In this document: piece after piece, positions 26,610 to 35,386 of the stretch
How the letters are laid out: the number at the start of each line of letters is the position of its first letter
How positions within the stretch are numbered: the first letter of the stretch is position 1
Source: Psychrobacillus sp042944905
GTDB taxonomy: Bacteria > Bacillota > Bacilli > Bacillales_A > Planococcaceae
NCBI RefSeq assembly: GCF_042944905.1
Contig: NZ_CP168496.1
Coordinates: 1,550,001-1,614,000 of the forward strand
Reading direction: 5' to 3'
DNA length: 64,000 nt
The notes under the pieces: model-generated
The model's database searches: none
The model's input: only the letters and a program-made list of their open reading frames with translations
What the model was told of the DNA's origin: nothing
Translations under genes and position numbers: made by a program

Positions 26610-26673
26610 GAGTATGGAATACGTTCTGAACTTTTCTTCTTGTGGAGTGAATCGCAAAAGGAGAGAGAACATT

Positions 26674-27267
26674 ATGTCAAAGAGCAAGACACGAATGCTT
26701 ATTGCAATCGCTATGTTAAGTAGTATTTCGTTTGTATTAATGCTACTTGCATTTCCGTTACCTGTATTACCCGCTTATTTAAAGGTGGACTTTAGTGATA
26801 TTCCTGCACTAATTGCCGCAATTACGATGGGGCCGATTGCTGGTATTCTCGTAGCATTTTTGAAAAACGTGCTAGATTGGTTGTTTTCAGGTAGTCCAAC
26901 CGGTGTTCCAGTAGGACATATGGCGAATTTTGTAACCAGTATTTTATTTTTAACACCGGTTTACCTAATTTATCGTAAAGTTTCATCTTCAAAAGGAATT
27001 ATGTATGGTTTAGCCTCTGGGACGATTTCCATGGCAATAGGGATGAGTGCATTAAATTATTTTGTATTTTTACCTATGTATTCCTATTTTCTGAATTTTC
27101 CAATGGAGTCAGGTACTGCGTTATTTAATACGATTATTTTCGGTATTTTACCGTTTAATTTGATCAAAGGTATTTTAGTAACGATTGTTATGATTGTCCT
27201 ATTCAAACGATTAAAGCCTATACTCGATAAAGTAACCCATTCATTCAGAATTCCTGATATAAATTAA
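26674..27267 (+). CDS. ribU: Riboflavin transporter RibU (ECF transporter substrate-binding subunit)
   Basis: A 197-residue, six-span membrane protein of the ECF transporter S family that binds riboflavin and is driven by the shared EcfA/EcfT module. The N-terminal LKVDFSDIPALIAAITMGP stretch and GVPVGHMANF are typical. ATG 26674 follows AAAGGAGAGAG; an open frame reaching up to 26563 runs through the terminator and is not part of the protein. It is the only riboflavin gene beside the riboswitch. Confidence 0.95.
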   Translation: MSKSKTRMLIAIAMLSSISFVLMLLAFPLPVLPAYLKVDFSDIPALIAAITMGPIAGILVAFLKNVLDWLFSGSPTGVPVGHMANFVTSILFLTPVYLIYRKVSSSKGIMYGLASGTISMAIGMSALNYFVFLPMYSYFLNFPMESGTALFNTIIFGILPFNLIKGILVTIVMIVLFKRLKPILDKVTHSFRIPDIN

Positions 27268-27270
27268 TAA

Positions 27271-27307
27271 AAGGTCGCTTCTCTATTTCAGAGAAGCGGC
27301 CCTTTTT
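27271..27307 (+). terminator. Terminator after ribU
   Basis: A stem of about 14 bp with a small mismatch (27271-27284 with 27290-27304) and a T run. Confidence 0.85.
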
Positions 27308-27334
27308 GAAAGTATATAAGTTTTATGCCATGAA

Positions 27335-27635
27335 CAGCTTAATTTCCGCTGCAGGCGGATAATTTCCAGGGCGCAAGCATCAAGCCTCATTATCCAAACC
27401 AAATGCATCATGTCTTTACAAATTCCAAGTGGCGACAGAAAGACATCCTCCACAAGAATACCGAAAAAAATGGATCGTGAAGTGTCGCAGTCACTTCTCA
27501 ATCCACAAAAATTCCCGCGGTAATAGTGTAGCCAAAATTCTTTTTGCGACGAGTAACCGCAGGAGCAAATGTTTCGTCCAAAGCACTCTAGAAATAGAGA
27601 AGACAAGGTGCACTTAAAGGGTGCTTGTGCTTTTC
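27335..27635. repeat. Dispersed intergenic repeat, copy C (mosaic, decayed)
   Basis: From 27389 on it follows the middle and right blocks of copies A and B. The left block with hairpin 1 is replaced by unrelated TTTCCGCTGCAGGCGGA and GGGCGCAAGC sequence. Hairpin 2 has three mismatches (27471-27486 with 27490-27505). About 30 bp of foreign sequence (27533-27567) interrupt the right block. Its right end abuts the stop codon of the minus-strand fer, as copy A abuts yqkF. Confidence 0.8.
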
Positions 27636-27884
27636 TTATTCAAACTTTAAAGCGTCGCCTTCAAATGATTCATCTGCTACTTTAATAGAGTCAGTTGGGC
27701 AACCTTCAAATGCATCTTCCATATCTTCTAGTAATTCGTCTGGAACTTCAGCAGTACCCATGTTATCATCTAAAATAACGAAAGCTATTCCTTCATCATC
27801 ATAATCATAGATATCTGGTGCAGCTGCGCCGCAAGCGCCACAAGCGATACATGTATCTTTGTCAACTATTGTATATTTTGCCAT
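27636..27884 (-). CDS. fer: [4Fe-4S] ferredoxin
   Basis: An 82-residue acidic electron carrier with one [4Fe-4S] cluster bound by Cys12, Cys15, Cys18 and Cys62 (CIACGAC and EGCP). The family pattern CGACGAAAPDIYDYDDEG is clear. In Bacillus, Fer can pass electrons to cytochromes P450 and desaturase-type enzymes. It is divergent from ypbB, as in B. subtilis. AGGAGAG precedes the start codon on the minus strand. Confidence 0.95.
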   Translation of the reverse strand: MAKYTIVDKDTCIACGACGAAAPDIYDYDDEGIAFVILDDNMGTAEVPDELLEDMEDAFEGCPTDSIKVADESFEGDALKFE

Positions 27885-27995
27885 TACTTTATTCTCTCCT
27901 TTATATCTACTTACATGAATATACTATCTTATTCATTCTAAAGGTGTTTACACGACATTTCAACAAAAATACATTTAAAATGTGAGGGATTTCAA

Positions 27996-29030
27996 TTGTA
28001 TTTTCATCAACTATTATTATTAATCATACATAAATTCCATGGCGAGAGATCTTCTACAGCCCCATTCTATTTGTTGAAAGGGAAAAAATCTGGTCAAACT
28101 ATACAAGATGTAACTTATTTTAACTTACATCCTTTTTTTTCGCTTTATCCTAAACTCTCAAAAGAAGAATACGATGTTGAAGTTTCTAAACTATTATCCA
28201 ATGAATATATCGAAATTAAAGAGTCATCCATTTCATTAACAGAGAAAGGCGTTCTTCAGATGAATTCAATGCACAAACCTTTATATAATGGCTGGTTATA
28301 TAGAGGAAATGAACTTATTTTCTGGGGAAGAGTAGAGTTAGTAGTGCAAACATTGTCTAACTTTCAAGCAGATGAAAAACGGTTTGTTCCAAATCAAAAA
28401 AATCAGGCCATTCAACAATTTGTGAAATTGTATTTATTAGCGAGAAACTTCCAAGATTCAATATTTGTAATTGAGTTTAAAAAACAATTAGAGCAATTAC
28501 TTTATAGTCCGATCTTTGAAGACATACACAGGGAGCTGTTTGTTTATCGATTAAGTGGAATGGATAAAAGTGGTATGACATGGGAGCAACTTGCTCGTTA
28601 TTATAATAAAAGTATTTTAGATGTGAAGTTTATATTTATTGAATGTTTACATATTGCATTAACTGCTATAACAAAAGAAAAATATTCCCATTTATATGCC
28701 CTTACTTATGATATTGAAGTAATGACACCTTTAACAGATTCAGCAATGAAAACGTATCGTATATGGGAAAAAGGATATACCATCAATGAAATTGCAGAAA
28801 TGCGATTTTTAAAAATAAATACGATAGAAGATCATATAATCGAAATAGTTTCAATAAAACATGATTTTCCAATAACCTCTTTTATTAATGAAGAACAAGT
28901 ACAAAAGGTGTTACAAACATCTAAGGAATTACAGACGAAGAAATTAAAAAGGATTCGAGAGAAATTTCCAGAATTAAGTTTTTTTCAAATAAGACTTGCA
29001 CTTACAAAAGGGGAAGTGTTGAATGGATAA
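27996..29030 (+). CDS. ypbB: YpbB-like helix-turn-helix protein
   Basis: A 344-residue protein of unknown function. The C-terminal region (about 250-340) contains a helix-turn-helix: YRIWEKGYTINEIAEMRFLK followed by TIEDHIIEI, as in the HTH_40 module often found after RecQ helicases. TTG 27996 follows GTGAGGGAT. Its last 8 bp overlap recS, so the two proteins are made together; a role in the RecS DNA-processing step is likely but unproven. Confidence 0.82.
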   Translation: MYFHQLLLLIIHKFHGERSSTAPFYLLKGKKSGQTIQDVTYFNLHPFFSLYPKLSKEEYDVEVSKLLSNEYIEIKESSISLTEKGVLQMNSMHKPLYNGWLYRGNELIFWGRVELVVQTLSNFQADEKRFVPNQKNQAIQQFVKLYLLARNFQDSIFVIEFKKQLEQLLYSPIFEDIHRELFVYRLSGMDKSGMTWEQLARYYNKSILDVKFIFIECLHIALTAITKEKYSHLYALTYDIEVMTPLTDSAMKTYRIWEKGYTINEIAEMRFLKINTIEDHIIEIVSIKHDFPITSFINEEQVQKVLQTSKELQTKKLKRIREKFPELSFFQIRLALTKGEVLNG

Positions 29031-30435
29031 GTTGACAGAAATACTTAAACAAAAATTCGGTCATACTTCTTTTCGAGATGGACAAAAAGAAATCATCCAA
29101 CAAGTGATTGAAGGGAAAGATGTCATAGCTATTTTACCAACTGGGATGGGAAAATCATTATTATTTCAATTGCCAGCTTATCTCATGAAAGGTGCAGTTG
29201 TAATTGTTTCGCCATTATTGTCACTTATGCAAGATCAGGTGGAACAACTAAAAATGATGGGAGAAAAACGAGTTGTTGCGATAAATTCATTTTTATCTTT
29301 CGAACAAAAAGAAATGGTATTTCAAAACTTATCCGCCTATAAATATATTTTCACTTCTCCAGAAATGCTTCAAAACGACCGATTTAACAGGGCGCTTTCC
29401 TCTATTCAAATAGCATATGTAGTAGCTGACGAAGCCCATTGTATTTCGCAATGGGGATTCGATTTCCGACCAGATTACTTAAGGATTTCCACGTGGCTTC
29501 AAACTTTTCCTAAAACGAGTGTCCTTGCTTTAACGGCAACTGCAACTAAAAAAGTTGTAAAAGAGATCAAACGTACACTACATATGAAAGAACCATATGA
29601 ATATGTCCATTCGTTAGATCGGCCCACTATCGCATACGAAGTGAAACAATTGGCTGATCAAAAAGAAAAAGTAGCGTGGATTTTAGGTCGAATAACGACA
29701 ACTAATGGACCGGGTATTTTATATACTCAATCACGTAAGAAAACGGAGTCCTATGCAGATGAGCTACTAAAAAAAGGAATTCGTGCTGCTTTTTACCATG
29801 CGAAAATGGAGCAAGATGATCGAGTGTTGATCCAACAACAGTTTCAACAAGGGAAATTGGATTGGATTTGTGCGACTAATGCATTTGGGATGGGTATACA
29901 CAAAGACAATATTCGACAAATAATACACGATCATATACCCACATCCATCTCTAGTTATATGCAAGAAATAGGAAGAGCTGCAAGGGATGGTAAACAGTCC
30001 GTAGCTTCACTTGTCTATACTAATTCAGATGTTGAACAAGCTTTTTACGTTGCAATGCAGGATTTTCCTGAAGAAGCTGATATTAAACTTGTTTACCAAA
30101 CCGATGACGTTCAAATTCAATTATCGGAAACAACAACTCGTATATTAAATTATTGGAAGGAAATTTTATCAGAACAAGAAACAACAGATTTATTTTATGA
30201 AATCAAACAAAAGAAAAGGATGGAAATACAGAAATTGTTTACATTATTTCAAAATGAACGGTGTATTAGAGAGCAATTATTAAACAATTTTGACGAACAA
30301 TTAAACGAGCGGCCAATTAATTGTTGTACTGTTTGTTCTTATGACATTCATCATGTGCTTACAGAAAGAACCGAACAAAAGGAAGAGGAAAAACAACTAA
30401 ATTGGAAAAATAGACTAAATGAATTGCTTTACTAG
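29023..30435 (+). CDS. recS: RecQ-type ATP-dependent DNA helicase RecS
   Basis: A 470-residue superfamily 2 helicase. Motif 0 is KFGHTSFRDGQ, the Walker A motif LPTGMGKS (about 38-45), motif II DEAH (136-139), motif III ALTATAT and motif VI QEIGRAARDG. A cysteine pair near the C-terminus (NCCTVCSYD) is what remains of the RecQ zinc site. There is no HRDC domain, so it is the shorter RecS form. ypbB overlaps its start. Confidence 0.92.
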   Translation: MDKLTEILKQKFGHTSFRDGQKEIIQQVIEGKDVIAILPTGMGKSLLFQLPAYLMKGAVVIVSPLLSLMQDQVEQLKMMGEKRVVAINSFLSFEQKEMVFQNLSAYKYIFTSPEMLQNDRFNRALSSIQIAYVVADEAHCISQWGFDFRPDYLRISTWLQTFPKTSVLALTATATKKVVKEIKRTLHMKEPYEYVHSLDRPTIAYEVKQLADQKEKVAWILGRITTTNGPGILYTQSRKKTESYADELLKKGIRAAFYHAKMEQDDRVLIQQQFQQGKLDWICATNAFGMGIHKDNIRQIIHDHIPTSISSYMQEIGRAARDGKQSVASLVYTNSDVEQAFYVAMQDFPEEADIKLVYQTDDVQIQLSETTTRILNYWKEILSEQETTDLFYEIKQKKRMEIQKLFTLFQNERCIREQLLNNFDEQLNERPINCCTVCSYDIHHVLTERTEQKEEEKQLNWKNRLNELLY

Positions 30436-30520
30436 TATTACTATTGGGAAGTTTACTTTTTCAACAAAATTCGTCATAATAGAAATAGTAAAAAGAAGGA
30501 ATGATTGGAGTTAGAACAAT

Positions 30521-31132
30521 ATGAATCAAGATGATTACCAAAAAAAAATAGATGAACATAGGCAATCTATTGGCTTAGAGGAAGAAATGAATGAGCCCAG
30601 AAGAAGCAGAAGAACGAGCTATGCTAAAAAAACAAAGAAAAAATCTAAAAACGTACTAATACCTGTCTTATTTTTTATTTTTATTTTAATACCCATATGT
30701 ATTTTTATTTATGTACAATTTTTCTACACCGCGGAAGTTGAAAACGTTACGAATCAAGGTGTTACTTTAGAAAAAAAAACAATCTCTAATACTGGTGATA
30801 ATAATAACAAGGAAGATAAGGAAGAAAATGATTCTGAGACAGTAGTAGAGCAAAATACGGTAGTGACAGCCCCTGAAAAGGTAGCGGATGAAGAATCTAA
30901 AGCTGAAGAACCAATAACAGAAGTAGAAACTAAAACAGCTTCACAGACAGAAGTGGAAACAAAACCAACAGAAGTTTCCCAAGCTAAAACACATATCGTA
31001 CAAAAAAATGAAACGCTTTACCGAATTGCTATCAATTATTATAAAGATCCTAAAGCAGTTGAAAAAATTAAAGCTGCAAATGGATTAAAATCGGATAGTA
31101 TTTCAGCAGGTCAAAAGCTTATTTTACCTTAA
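30521..31132 (+). CDS. ypbE: LysM-domain membrane protein YpbE
   Basis: A 203-residue protein. A basic cytosolic head (about 1-44) is followed by one span (45-66), a low-complexity Glu/Thr/Lys-rich outer linker and a C-terminal LysM domain (about 158-203) beginning HIVQKNETLYRIA. It should be anchored in the membrane and bind peptidoglycan. Position after recS matches ypbE, although ypbD is missing between them. ATG 30521 follows TTGGAGTT. Confidence 0.82.
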   Translation: MNQDDYQKKIDEHRQSIGLEEEMNEPRRSRRTSYAKKTKKKSKNVLIPVLFFIFILIPICIFIYVQFFYTAEVENVTNQGVTLEKKTISNTGDNNNKEDKEENDSETVVEQNTVVTAPEKVADEESKAEEPITEVETKTASQTEVETKPTEVSQAKTHIVQKNETLYRIAINYYKDPKAVEKIKAANGLKSDSISAGQKLILP

Positions 31133-31208
31133 AAAATTGTAGAAAAGAAGGATATTCACAAACTTTGTCGAATATATATCATTAATCTGTAATGGAAGAG
31201 GTGTATAT

Positions 31209-31841
31209 ATGTTTGTTAAAAGTGTAATGATTCCAAAAGAAAAATGTTTGACCGTGAATGTGAATGCTTCATTAATGGATGCTTTACAGCAACTAGATGA
31301 AAAAGAGATTGATGCGTTGCCGATACTTGAGAATGGTATCTATAAAGGAATGTTTAATAAATATCTTTTGTACAAAGCATTTTTCTATAGCGATGTAGAT
31401 AGAGATACCTTTTTAAAACAAACTACCGTTAGAGATATTGTTGTAAGAGAGGACACGTTTGTACAATTAGAAGATGTTTTTGAAAGTGCATTAGTAAAGT
31501 TGTATGATTTTCCAATCATTGCTGTTTTAGATGAAGGGAAATTTCTTGGGATTGTCACTAGATACGACACTATTTTACAATTCCGAAGCGCATTTGGTAT
31601 GGAAAGTAAAGGAACAAGAATAGCGCTTACCTCTGTTGAATCGGAAGGGCGTATTCTGAAAGTAGCTGATATATTAAAGAAATACCATACACCGGTTATT
31701 TCCTTAGTTACTTTTGACGAAACAGATAAAATAGCTCGTAGAATTGTATTGAAGATAGATAATGATCAAAAATTGAATCGTATAATTGGAGATTTTGAAA
31801 AGTCTGGATTTCGTGTATTACATATCGATAAAGACGAATAA
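31209..31841 (+). CDS. CBS-domain protein
   Basis: A 210-residue protein with two CBS motifs forming one Bateman module (about 1-132) that usually binds adenine nucleotides, and a C-terminal ACT-like region (about 135-208). MFVKSVMIPKEKCLTV and GKFLGIVTRYDTI are typical CBS sequence. Ligand and target are unknown. ATG 31209 follows GGAAGAGGTG. A short terminator follows. Confidence 0.75.
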   Translation: MFVKSVMIPKEKCLTVNVNASLMDALQQLDEKEIDALPILENGIYKGMFNKYLLYKAFFYSDVDRDTFLKQTTVRDIVVREDTFVQLEDVFESALVKLYDFPIIAVLDEGKFLGIVTRYDTILQFRSAFGMESKGTRIALTSVESEGRILKVADILKKYHTPVISLVTFDETDKIARRIVLKIDNDQKLNRIIGDFEKSGFRVLHIDKDE

Positions 31842-31870
31842 TGAGTTCAATATTTTTTCATGCTATACTG

Positions 31871-31895
31871 GACAGGGGGAAATCCCTGTCTTTTT
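31871..31895 (+). terminator. Terminator after the CBS gene
   Basis: GACAGGG (31871-31877) pairs with CCCTGTC (31884-31890), followed by five T. Confidence 0.8.
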
Positions 31896-31919
31896 CTATG
31901 TTTCGTAGGAGGCTTTTTT

Positions 31920-32699
31920 TTGACGTATATCATTATACTTATTATAACCTGCATTATTTTAACACCCTTATATATGCTTATCCTGGCTTTTCAAATTAAC
32001 GTGAAAGAACATTCTTTGCATATAGGAGAAATGAAAGATGGGGAACAATTCCGTGTATTTTTCATTTCAGATATTCATCGTAGAAAAATACCCAATAAAT
32101 TGATTGATACTCTTTTAGGAAGAGTGGATATAGTCATTATTGGGGGAGATTTAACCGAAAAGGGAGTGCCTTTAGAGAGGACAGAAAATAATATCTTGCA
32201 GTTATGTAGAATAGGCAAGGTTTTTTATGTCTACGGAAATAATGATCGTGAAGTAGGAGAACCACAATTAAATTCGATACTAGAGAAATATGGAGTTTGT
32301 ATCTTAAATAATAAATCTGTCGTCCTAAAAACAAGTCAATCTATCATTCGCCTTATTGGAATAAATGATGGATTTAATGGTAGGGTTAATATATATGATG
32401 CATTTCAGGATGTATTAGATGAGGAGATTATTATTTTTGTATCCCATGCACCTGCTTTTTTTAATAACGCGAAAAAAGTAGCACAACCGCATCTACTGTT
32501 AGCTGGGCATCTTCATGGCGGACAAATCCGTTTTGGGCCTTTTGGTATTTACGAAAATGGTGCGTTTAGAGAAAAAGAAAATAGTGCCGAACTGATTAGC
32601 AACGGATTTGGTACAACAGGGGTACCGTTAAGATTAGGAGCAAAATCAGAGTGTCATATTATAACGTTATTCGGTAAAGCAACAGTAAATAATTTCTAA
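31920..32699 (+). CDS. ypbG: Calcineurin-type metallophosphoesterase (YpbG-like)
   Basis: A 259-residue phosphoesterase with one N-terminal membrane span and a two-metal catalytic domain. Metal-binding motifs are SDIHRR, GGDLTE, GNNDRE, VSHAP and the GHLHGG loop. Asn replaces the usual His in the GNxD/H motif (GNNDRE). Substrate unknown. TTG 31920 follows GTAGGAGGC; an upstream open stretch runs through the previous terminator and is discounted. Confidence 0.8.
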   Translation: MTYIIILIITCIILTPLYMLILAFQINVKEHSLHIGEMKDGEQFRVFFISDIHRRKIPNKLIDTLLGRVDIVIIGGDLTEKGVPLERTENNILQLCRIGKVFYVYGNNDREVGEPQLNSILEKYGVCILNNKSVVLKTSQSIIRLIGINDGFNGRVNIYDAFQDVLDEEIIIFVSHAPAFFNNAKKVAQPHLLLAGHLHGGQIRFGPFGIYENGAFREKENSAELISNGFGTTGVPLRLGAKSECHIITLFGKATVNNF

Positions 32700-32722
32700 A
32701 ATGGTGGAAGGAAGTTTTAAGG

Positions 32723-33697
32723 TTGGAACAAAACGTAGATGTGCTTATTGTTGGCGGAGGACCATGTGGGTTAGCTGCTGCAATCTCAATTCAAGAACTT
32801 GGGTTAAATTATGTGGTCATTGAGAAAGGAAACATTGTAGATGCAATATATAATTATCCTACTCATCAAACGTTTTTTAGTACAAGTGAAAAATTAGCGA
32901 TTGGTGATGTTCCCTTTATCGTCGAAGAACGAAAACCAAAGAGAAATCAAGCCCTAGTGTATTATCGAGAAGTTGCCAAGTTAAAAAAACTTCACGTAAA
33001 TAAATATGAATTTGTAAACAATGTTGTGAAAAAAGAAAATAAGTTTCTAGTTACTACCTCGAAAGCAACTTACTTAGCAAATTACGTAATAATTGCAACT
33101 GGTTATTATGATCAACCAAATTATATGGACATACCGGGAGAAGAACTATCAAAAGTCTTTCATTATTTTAAAGAAGGTCATCCTTATTTTGCTCAAAATG
33201 TGTTAGTTATCGGAGGTAAAAACTCTGCAATTGATGCCGCTTTAGAGTTGAATAAAGCAGGAGCCAATGTGATTGTAGCATATCGGGGAAGTGACTATTC
33301 CCCTAGCATTAAACCATGGATATTACCAGAGTTTGAAGGGCTTGTTCGGAACAAGGAAATTAATATGCTTTTTAATACTGAGGTTCTATCTGTGGATGAA
33401 AAATTCGTCTATTTAAAAGGTCCAACTGGTGCATTTAAAGTTGCCAATGATTTTGTATTTGCCATGACTGGTTATCATCCCAATCAAAGTTTTTTGGCCA
33501 ACATCGGAATAGAAATTGATTCTGTGACCGGAAGACCATCTTTTAACGAAGAAACAATGGAAACGAACGTAAAAGGTGTTTTTATCGCCGGAGTAATTGC
33601 TGCAGGGAATAATGCAAATGAAATCTTCATTGAAAATGGTCGTTTTCATGGTGGACAAATTGCACAAGAAATAGAAAGAAAGCGAAAAGGCAATTAA
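32723..33697 (+). CDS. ypdA: Bacilliredoxin reductase-like FAD protein YpdA
   Basis: A 324-residue thioredoxin-reductase-like flavoprotein. The N-terminal FAD motif is GGGPCGLAAA (11-20) and the NADPH motif VIGGKNSAIDAAL is near 170. The C-terminal FAD motif is GVFIAGVIAAG. It has no redox-active CxxC, as in YpdA, which reduces bacillithiolated bacilliredoxin. TTG 32723 follows GGTGGAAGG. Its 3' end lies inside a strong terminator. Confidence 0.9.
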   Translation: MEQNVDVLIVGGGPCGLAAAISIQELGLNYVVIEKGNIVDAIYNYPTHQTFFSTSEKLAIGDVPFIVEERKPKRNQALVYYREVAKLKKLHVNKYEFVNNVVKKENKFLVTTSKATYLANYVIIATGYYDQPNYMDIPGEELSKVFHYFKEGHPYFAQNVLVIGGKNSAIDAALELNKAGANVIVAYRGSDYSPSIKPWILPEFEGLVRNKEINMLFNTEVLSVDEKFVYLKGPTGAFKVANDFVFAMTGYHPNQSFLANIGIEIDSVTGRPSFNEETMETNVKGVFIAGVIAAGNNANEIFIENGRFHGGQIAQEIERKRKGN

Positions 33698-33714
33698 ATG
33701 CCTTTTCGCTTTTC
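33679..33714 (+). terminator. Terminator overlapping the ypdA stop
   Basis: A perfect 14-bp stem, AAAGCGAAAAGGCA with its complement, whose loop contains the stop codon, then TTTTC. Confidence 0.9.
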
Positions 33715-33730
33715 TTGCGCATTGCCTATA

Positions 33731-34178
33731 CGAGAGCAACCATCCCCAATACGAGAGCGCCGACTCCCAGAACGAGAGCGATTGACCGTAATCCCTGCCT
33801 ATACGAGAGCAACCATCGTCAATACGAGAGCAACGACTCCGAGAACGAGAGCAATCTCCCGTTCCGAGAGCAATCCTCGGCTATACGAGAGCAACGACTC
33901 CGAGAACGAGAGCAATCTCCCGTTCCGAGAGCAATCCTTGGCTATACGAGAGCAACCATCGTCAATACGAGAGCAACGACTCCGAGAACGAGAGCAATCT
34001 CCTGTTCCGAGAGCAATCCTTGGCTATACGAGAGCAATCATCGCCAATACGAGAGCAACGACTCCCGGAACGAGAGCGATTGACCGATCCGAGAGCAATC
34101 CCTAGCTATACGAGAGCAACGACGCCCTAAACGAGAGCAATTTCCTCTTCCGAGAGCAACCATCGCCTATACGAGAGC
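33731..34178. repeat. 22-unit CGAGAGC array
   Basis: CGAGAGC occurs 22 times in 448 bp at a period of 19-21 bp, with one 31-bp gap at 33773-33803 where a unit seems to have been lost. Most units extend to CGAGAGCAAC or CGAGAGCAAT. The 10-12 bp between cores are drawn from a small set (CATCGTCAATA, GACTCCGAGAA, TCTCCCGTTC, TCCTTGGCTATA) that recur in fixed order, which makes a higher-order repeat of about 61-82 bp. Two forward frames stay open through it because most periods are 21, but neither has a ribosome site. The array fills the gap between the convergent ypdA and ansA genes. Confidence 0.92.
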
Positions 34179-34256
34179 CCCTTCGTCCGTGGTAAAATTA
34201 GACTGCTTCAAATCTCCAGTTGCCTTCCAAGATAGCCAAAAGTGCTTACAACTTTC

Positions 34257-35228
34257 TTAAATAGAAAAAATATCCTGCATTGCTTTTCTAGAATCTGAAT
34301 GATTCAGTGCAATAAGAAGGGCAAGTCTTGCTTTTTGTCCATTTAGACCTTTAGTGAAAATTACTCCTTGTTCTTTTAATCCTTTTCCACCACCAACATA
34401 ACCATATACATCTTGTGCGATTCCATTAAAACACCTAGAAACAAGCACAATCGGTATGTCTTTTTTCAAGATTTCTTCAATAATTGGAACGAGGCTTGGG
34501 GGTACGTTTCCTTGTCCTAGTGCTTCCAATACAATTCCGTCATAACCTAACTTTACAGAAGCTTCTAGTAAATCCGGTTCCATTCCTGCATATACTTTAA
34601 ATAGTACGACTCTTTTCGTAATACTTTGAATAGGAAAAACAGCACGATGATTAGGTGAGTGATGAAAATGGACAATTGACTTGGAAATAAAACCAATTGG
34701 TCCGTATTGCGGACTCTGGAAAGTGCTTACATTACTGGCGTGTGTTTTGGTTACATTTTCTGCCGTATGTATCTCATCATTTAAAACAACGAGAACACCC
34801 TTTTCTTTTGCGTCCTCTGAACATGCAACCTTTACAGCAGACAACAAATTGTAAAGTCCGTCTGATCCTATTTCATTGGAAGAACGCATAGCACCTGTAA
34901 GGACAATTGGGATGGTTGTTTCCAAAGAAAGGTCTAAGAAATAAGCTGTTTCTTCCAAAGTATCCGTTCCGTGTGTAATGACAACTCCATCTATTTTTTG
35001 CTCGCGAGTATAACTTTCGATTAACTCTTTCAAGATGAGCATTTCTCTTGGTGTAATGTGAGGAGAAGGTAAGTTAAATGCTTCTATTTCTATTATATTT
35101 GCATGTTCTTTTAATTTCACTCCCTCAATAACAAGGGGATTATTTTCTGTAGGAATAACTACTCCTGTTTCTGCGTGGACCTCCATGGAAATTGTTCCAC
35201 CAGTATGAATTAGTAATATTGTTTTCAA
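34257..35228 (-). CDS. ansA: L-asparaginase (type I)
   Basis: A 323-residue cytosolic asparaginase, L-asparagine to aspartate and ammonia. The first catalytic threonine is Thr12 in HTGGTIS. The second catalytic pair is Thr88-Asp89 in THGTDTLEE, with GAMR following. No signal peptide, so it is type I. It is convergent with ypdA across the 22-unit array and divergent from prsW. GGAGG precedes the start on the minus strand. Confidence 0.93.
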   Translation of the reverse strand: MKTILLIHTGGTISMEVHAETGVVIPTENNPLVIEGVKLKEHANIIEIEAFNLPSPHITPREMLILKELIESYTREQKIDGVVITHGTDTLEETAYFLDLSLETTIPIVLTGAMRSSNEIGSDGLYNLLSAVKVACSEDAKEKGVLVVLNDEIHTAENVTKTHASNVSTFQSPQYGPIGFISKSIVHFHHSPNHRAVFPIQSITKRVVLFKVYAGMEPDLLEASVKLGYDGIVLEALGQGNVPPSLVPIIEEILKKDIPIVLVSRCFNGIAQDVYGYVGGGKGLKEQGVIFTKGLNGQKARLALLIALNHSDSRKAMQDIFSI

Positions 35229-35386
35229 TTTAATACCTCCGTAATTTTTACAAATTATCTAAAAAATAATGTTATAATAAAGAAACCCTCGGTCAGTGCT
35301 TACTGAGTTAGGTTGAAACAAGCTCGATAAAAATTTAGACTTGGATACGCAAAAATGGATTTGAGTTTATTGGAAGGAGTAAAAAT

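Noticed and set aside
26563..26673. N-terminal extension of RibU
   Set aside because: It runs through the riboswitch terminator; ATG 26674 has a strong ribosome site and begins the family sequence.
33698..34105. Two overlapping forward frames of 120-135 codons rich in TRAT/ESN heptads
   Set aside because: They arise because most array units are 21 bp, a multiple of three. No ribosome site, and two frames are equally open; this is repeat DNA, not a gene.
33731..34178. Possible CRISPR array
   Set aside because: The constant part is only 7-10 bp, the intervals are 10-12 bp and recur, and no cas genes are present.
33731..34178. GAG-rich array as a TRAP target
   Set aside because: TRAP needs about eleven (G/U)AG triplets spaced 2-3 nt; here the spacing is about 21 bp.
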